Assembly (NCBI GenBank): GCA_964625865.1
Contig: CAZVEV010000350.1
Coordinates: 1-5,771, forward strand
Source of the DNA: CAZVEV01 sp964625865
Lineage (GTDB): Bacteria > Planctomycetota > Phycisphaerae > SM23-33
Length of the DNA: 5,771 bases
Direction: 5' to 3'
Shown one piece after another: positions 5,541-5,771 of the stretch (the first letter of the stretch is position 1; the number at the start of each line of letters is the position of its first letter). Under the pieces are notes generated by a model, which saw only the letters and a program-made list of their open reading frames with translations, was not told the origin of the DNA and did no database searches. Position numbers and translations under genes: made by a program.

Positions 5541-5735
5541 GGCGAGGCAACGCCCGAGGCGCCGGTCGAGCGCCTGGCGGCCTGCTTCGAGGCGATGGCG
5601 GACAAGGGCTTCTCGACCGACCTGCTCCGCGAACGTGCGGTCCTGACCCCGTCGTGCGGCGCGGGCAACCTGAGTCCCGCCGAGGCCCGCCGCGTCTTCG
5701 AACTGCTCGCGGCGGTCGGGAGATATTGTCAATAG
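5541..5735 (+). pseudogene. C-terminal fragment of a second MetE-like methyltransferase
   Basis: In frame with the sulfatase fragment, residues from GEATPEAPVERL to VFELLAAV match the C-terminus of the methyltransferase at 2115-3149, including the zinc-ligand Cys in LTPSCGAGN. The extreme end differs: GRYCQ then TAG, against RDAI then TGA in the intact gene. The His-x-Cys and DEP motifs and the rest of the barrel are absent, so this is a fragment only. Codons are not eroded and most differences from the intact copy are at third positions, so the parent gene was functional and the fusion is recent or artificial. Its upstream part is not in this window. Confidence 0.8.
5544..5717 (+). repeat. 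diverged direct repeat, copy 2 (methyltransferase tail fused to sulfatase)
   Basis: This copy has the same orientation as copy 1 at 2961-3134, 2583 nt downstream of it. Divergence is spread evenly and mostly synonymous, so it is not a recent duplication of the copy in this window. It comes from a paralogue or from a related strain. Confidence 0.85.
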
Positions 5736-5771
5736 TTGTGGATGGCGGACGGAGCATGTTTTCACGCGGCG
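5736..5771. other. window end, no identifiable feature
   Basis: These 36 nt follow the TAG of the methyltransferase fragment. Short frames from the ATGs at 5742 and 5755 run off the edge, but nothing supports them as genes. The sequence does not resemble what follows the intact methyltransferase gene. Confidence 0.3.

Noticed and set aside
2961..5717. Composite transposon or insertion sequence bounded by the 174-nt direct repeats
   Set aside because: The repeats are coding tails of a methyltransferase, 12% diverged, with no transposase, terminal inverted repeats or target duplication.
1..5771. CRISPR array, tRNA, rRNA, phage attachment site or toxin-antitoxin pair
   Set aside because: I looked for regularly spaced repeats, cloverleaf-type sequence and small paired genes on both strands and saw none.

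Overview
The window is a GC-rich bacterial segment with three intact genes, all on the + strand, followed by a broken, mosaic 3' end. The gene mix suggests a Planctomycetota bacterium, possibly an anaerobic Phycisphaerae-like lineage, or a relative in the PVC group. It holds an exported ankyrin/TolB-propeller protein, a short zinc-type methionine-synthase-like methyltransferase of the kind seen in anaerobes, a secreted GH32 fructanase with an extra N-terminal sandwich domain, and a type I sulfatase fragment. This assignment is an inference from gene content; there is no rRNA or marker gene here.

Layout. Positions 1-74 may hold the last codons of an upstream gene. Positions 75-406 carry no gene but are rich in regulatory signal: a GC hairpin (91-123), then a sigma70-like promoter (TTGACT-17-TAGGCT, 222-250) overlaid by two tandem copies of the palindrome TACGAC-N5-GTCGTA, exactly 21 bp apart. 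Next is the ankyrin/beta-propeller gene (407-1915), a strong hairpin (1935-1960), and a second promoter (TTGACA-17-GATAGT, 1998-2026) whose -35 box lies in a TTGAC-N3-GTCAA palindrome. The methyltransferase gene (2115-3149) follows. The GH32 gene (3212-5401) starts 62 nt later, with no terminator between them.

The 3' end is the oddest part. The GH32 frame runs through an Ala/Pro/Lys-rich linker into DNA encoding the N-terminus of a sulfatase, one frame away, with no sulfatase start codon, signal peptide or ribosome binding site of its own. Removing one base from 5372-5375 would join the two frames. The sulfatase stops just after its catalytic CTPSR motif and continues in frame into the last 58 or so codons of a second methyltransferase, about 88% identical to the end of the gene at 2115-3149. 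This is either a real illegitimate recombination that left gene debris or an assembly or amplification chimera near a contig end. Sequence alone cannot decide.

Functional picture. The GH32 enzyme and sulfatase fit extracytoplasmic polysaccharide breakdown. The methyltransferase is probably cytoplasmic methionine synthesis or a related methyl transfer. The ankyrin/propeller protein is exported and of unknown role, with its own promoter that looks repressor-controlled. I see no convincing new multi-gene system. The best leads are the tandem operator and the GH32/sulfatase/methyltransferase mosaic.
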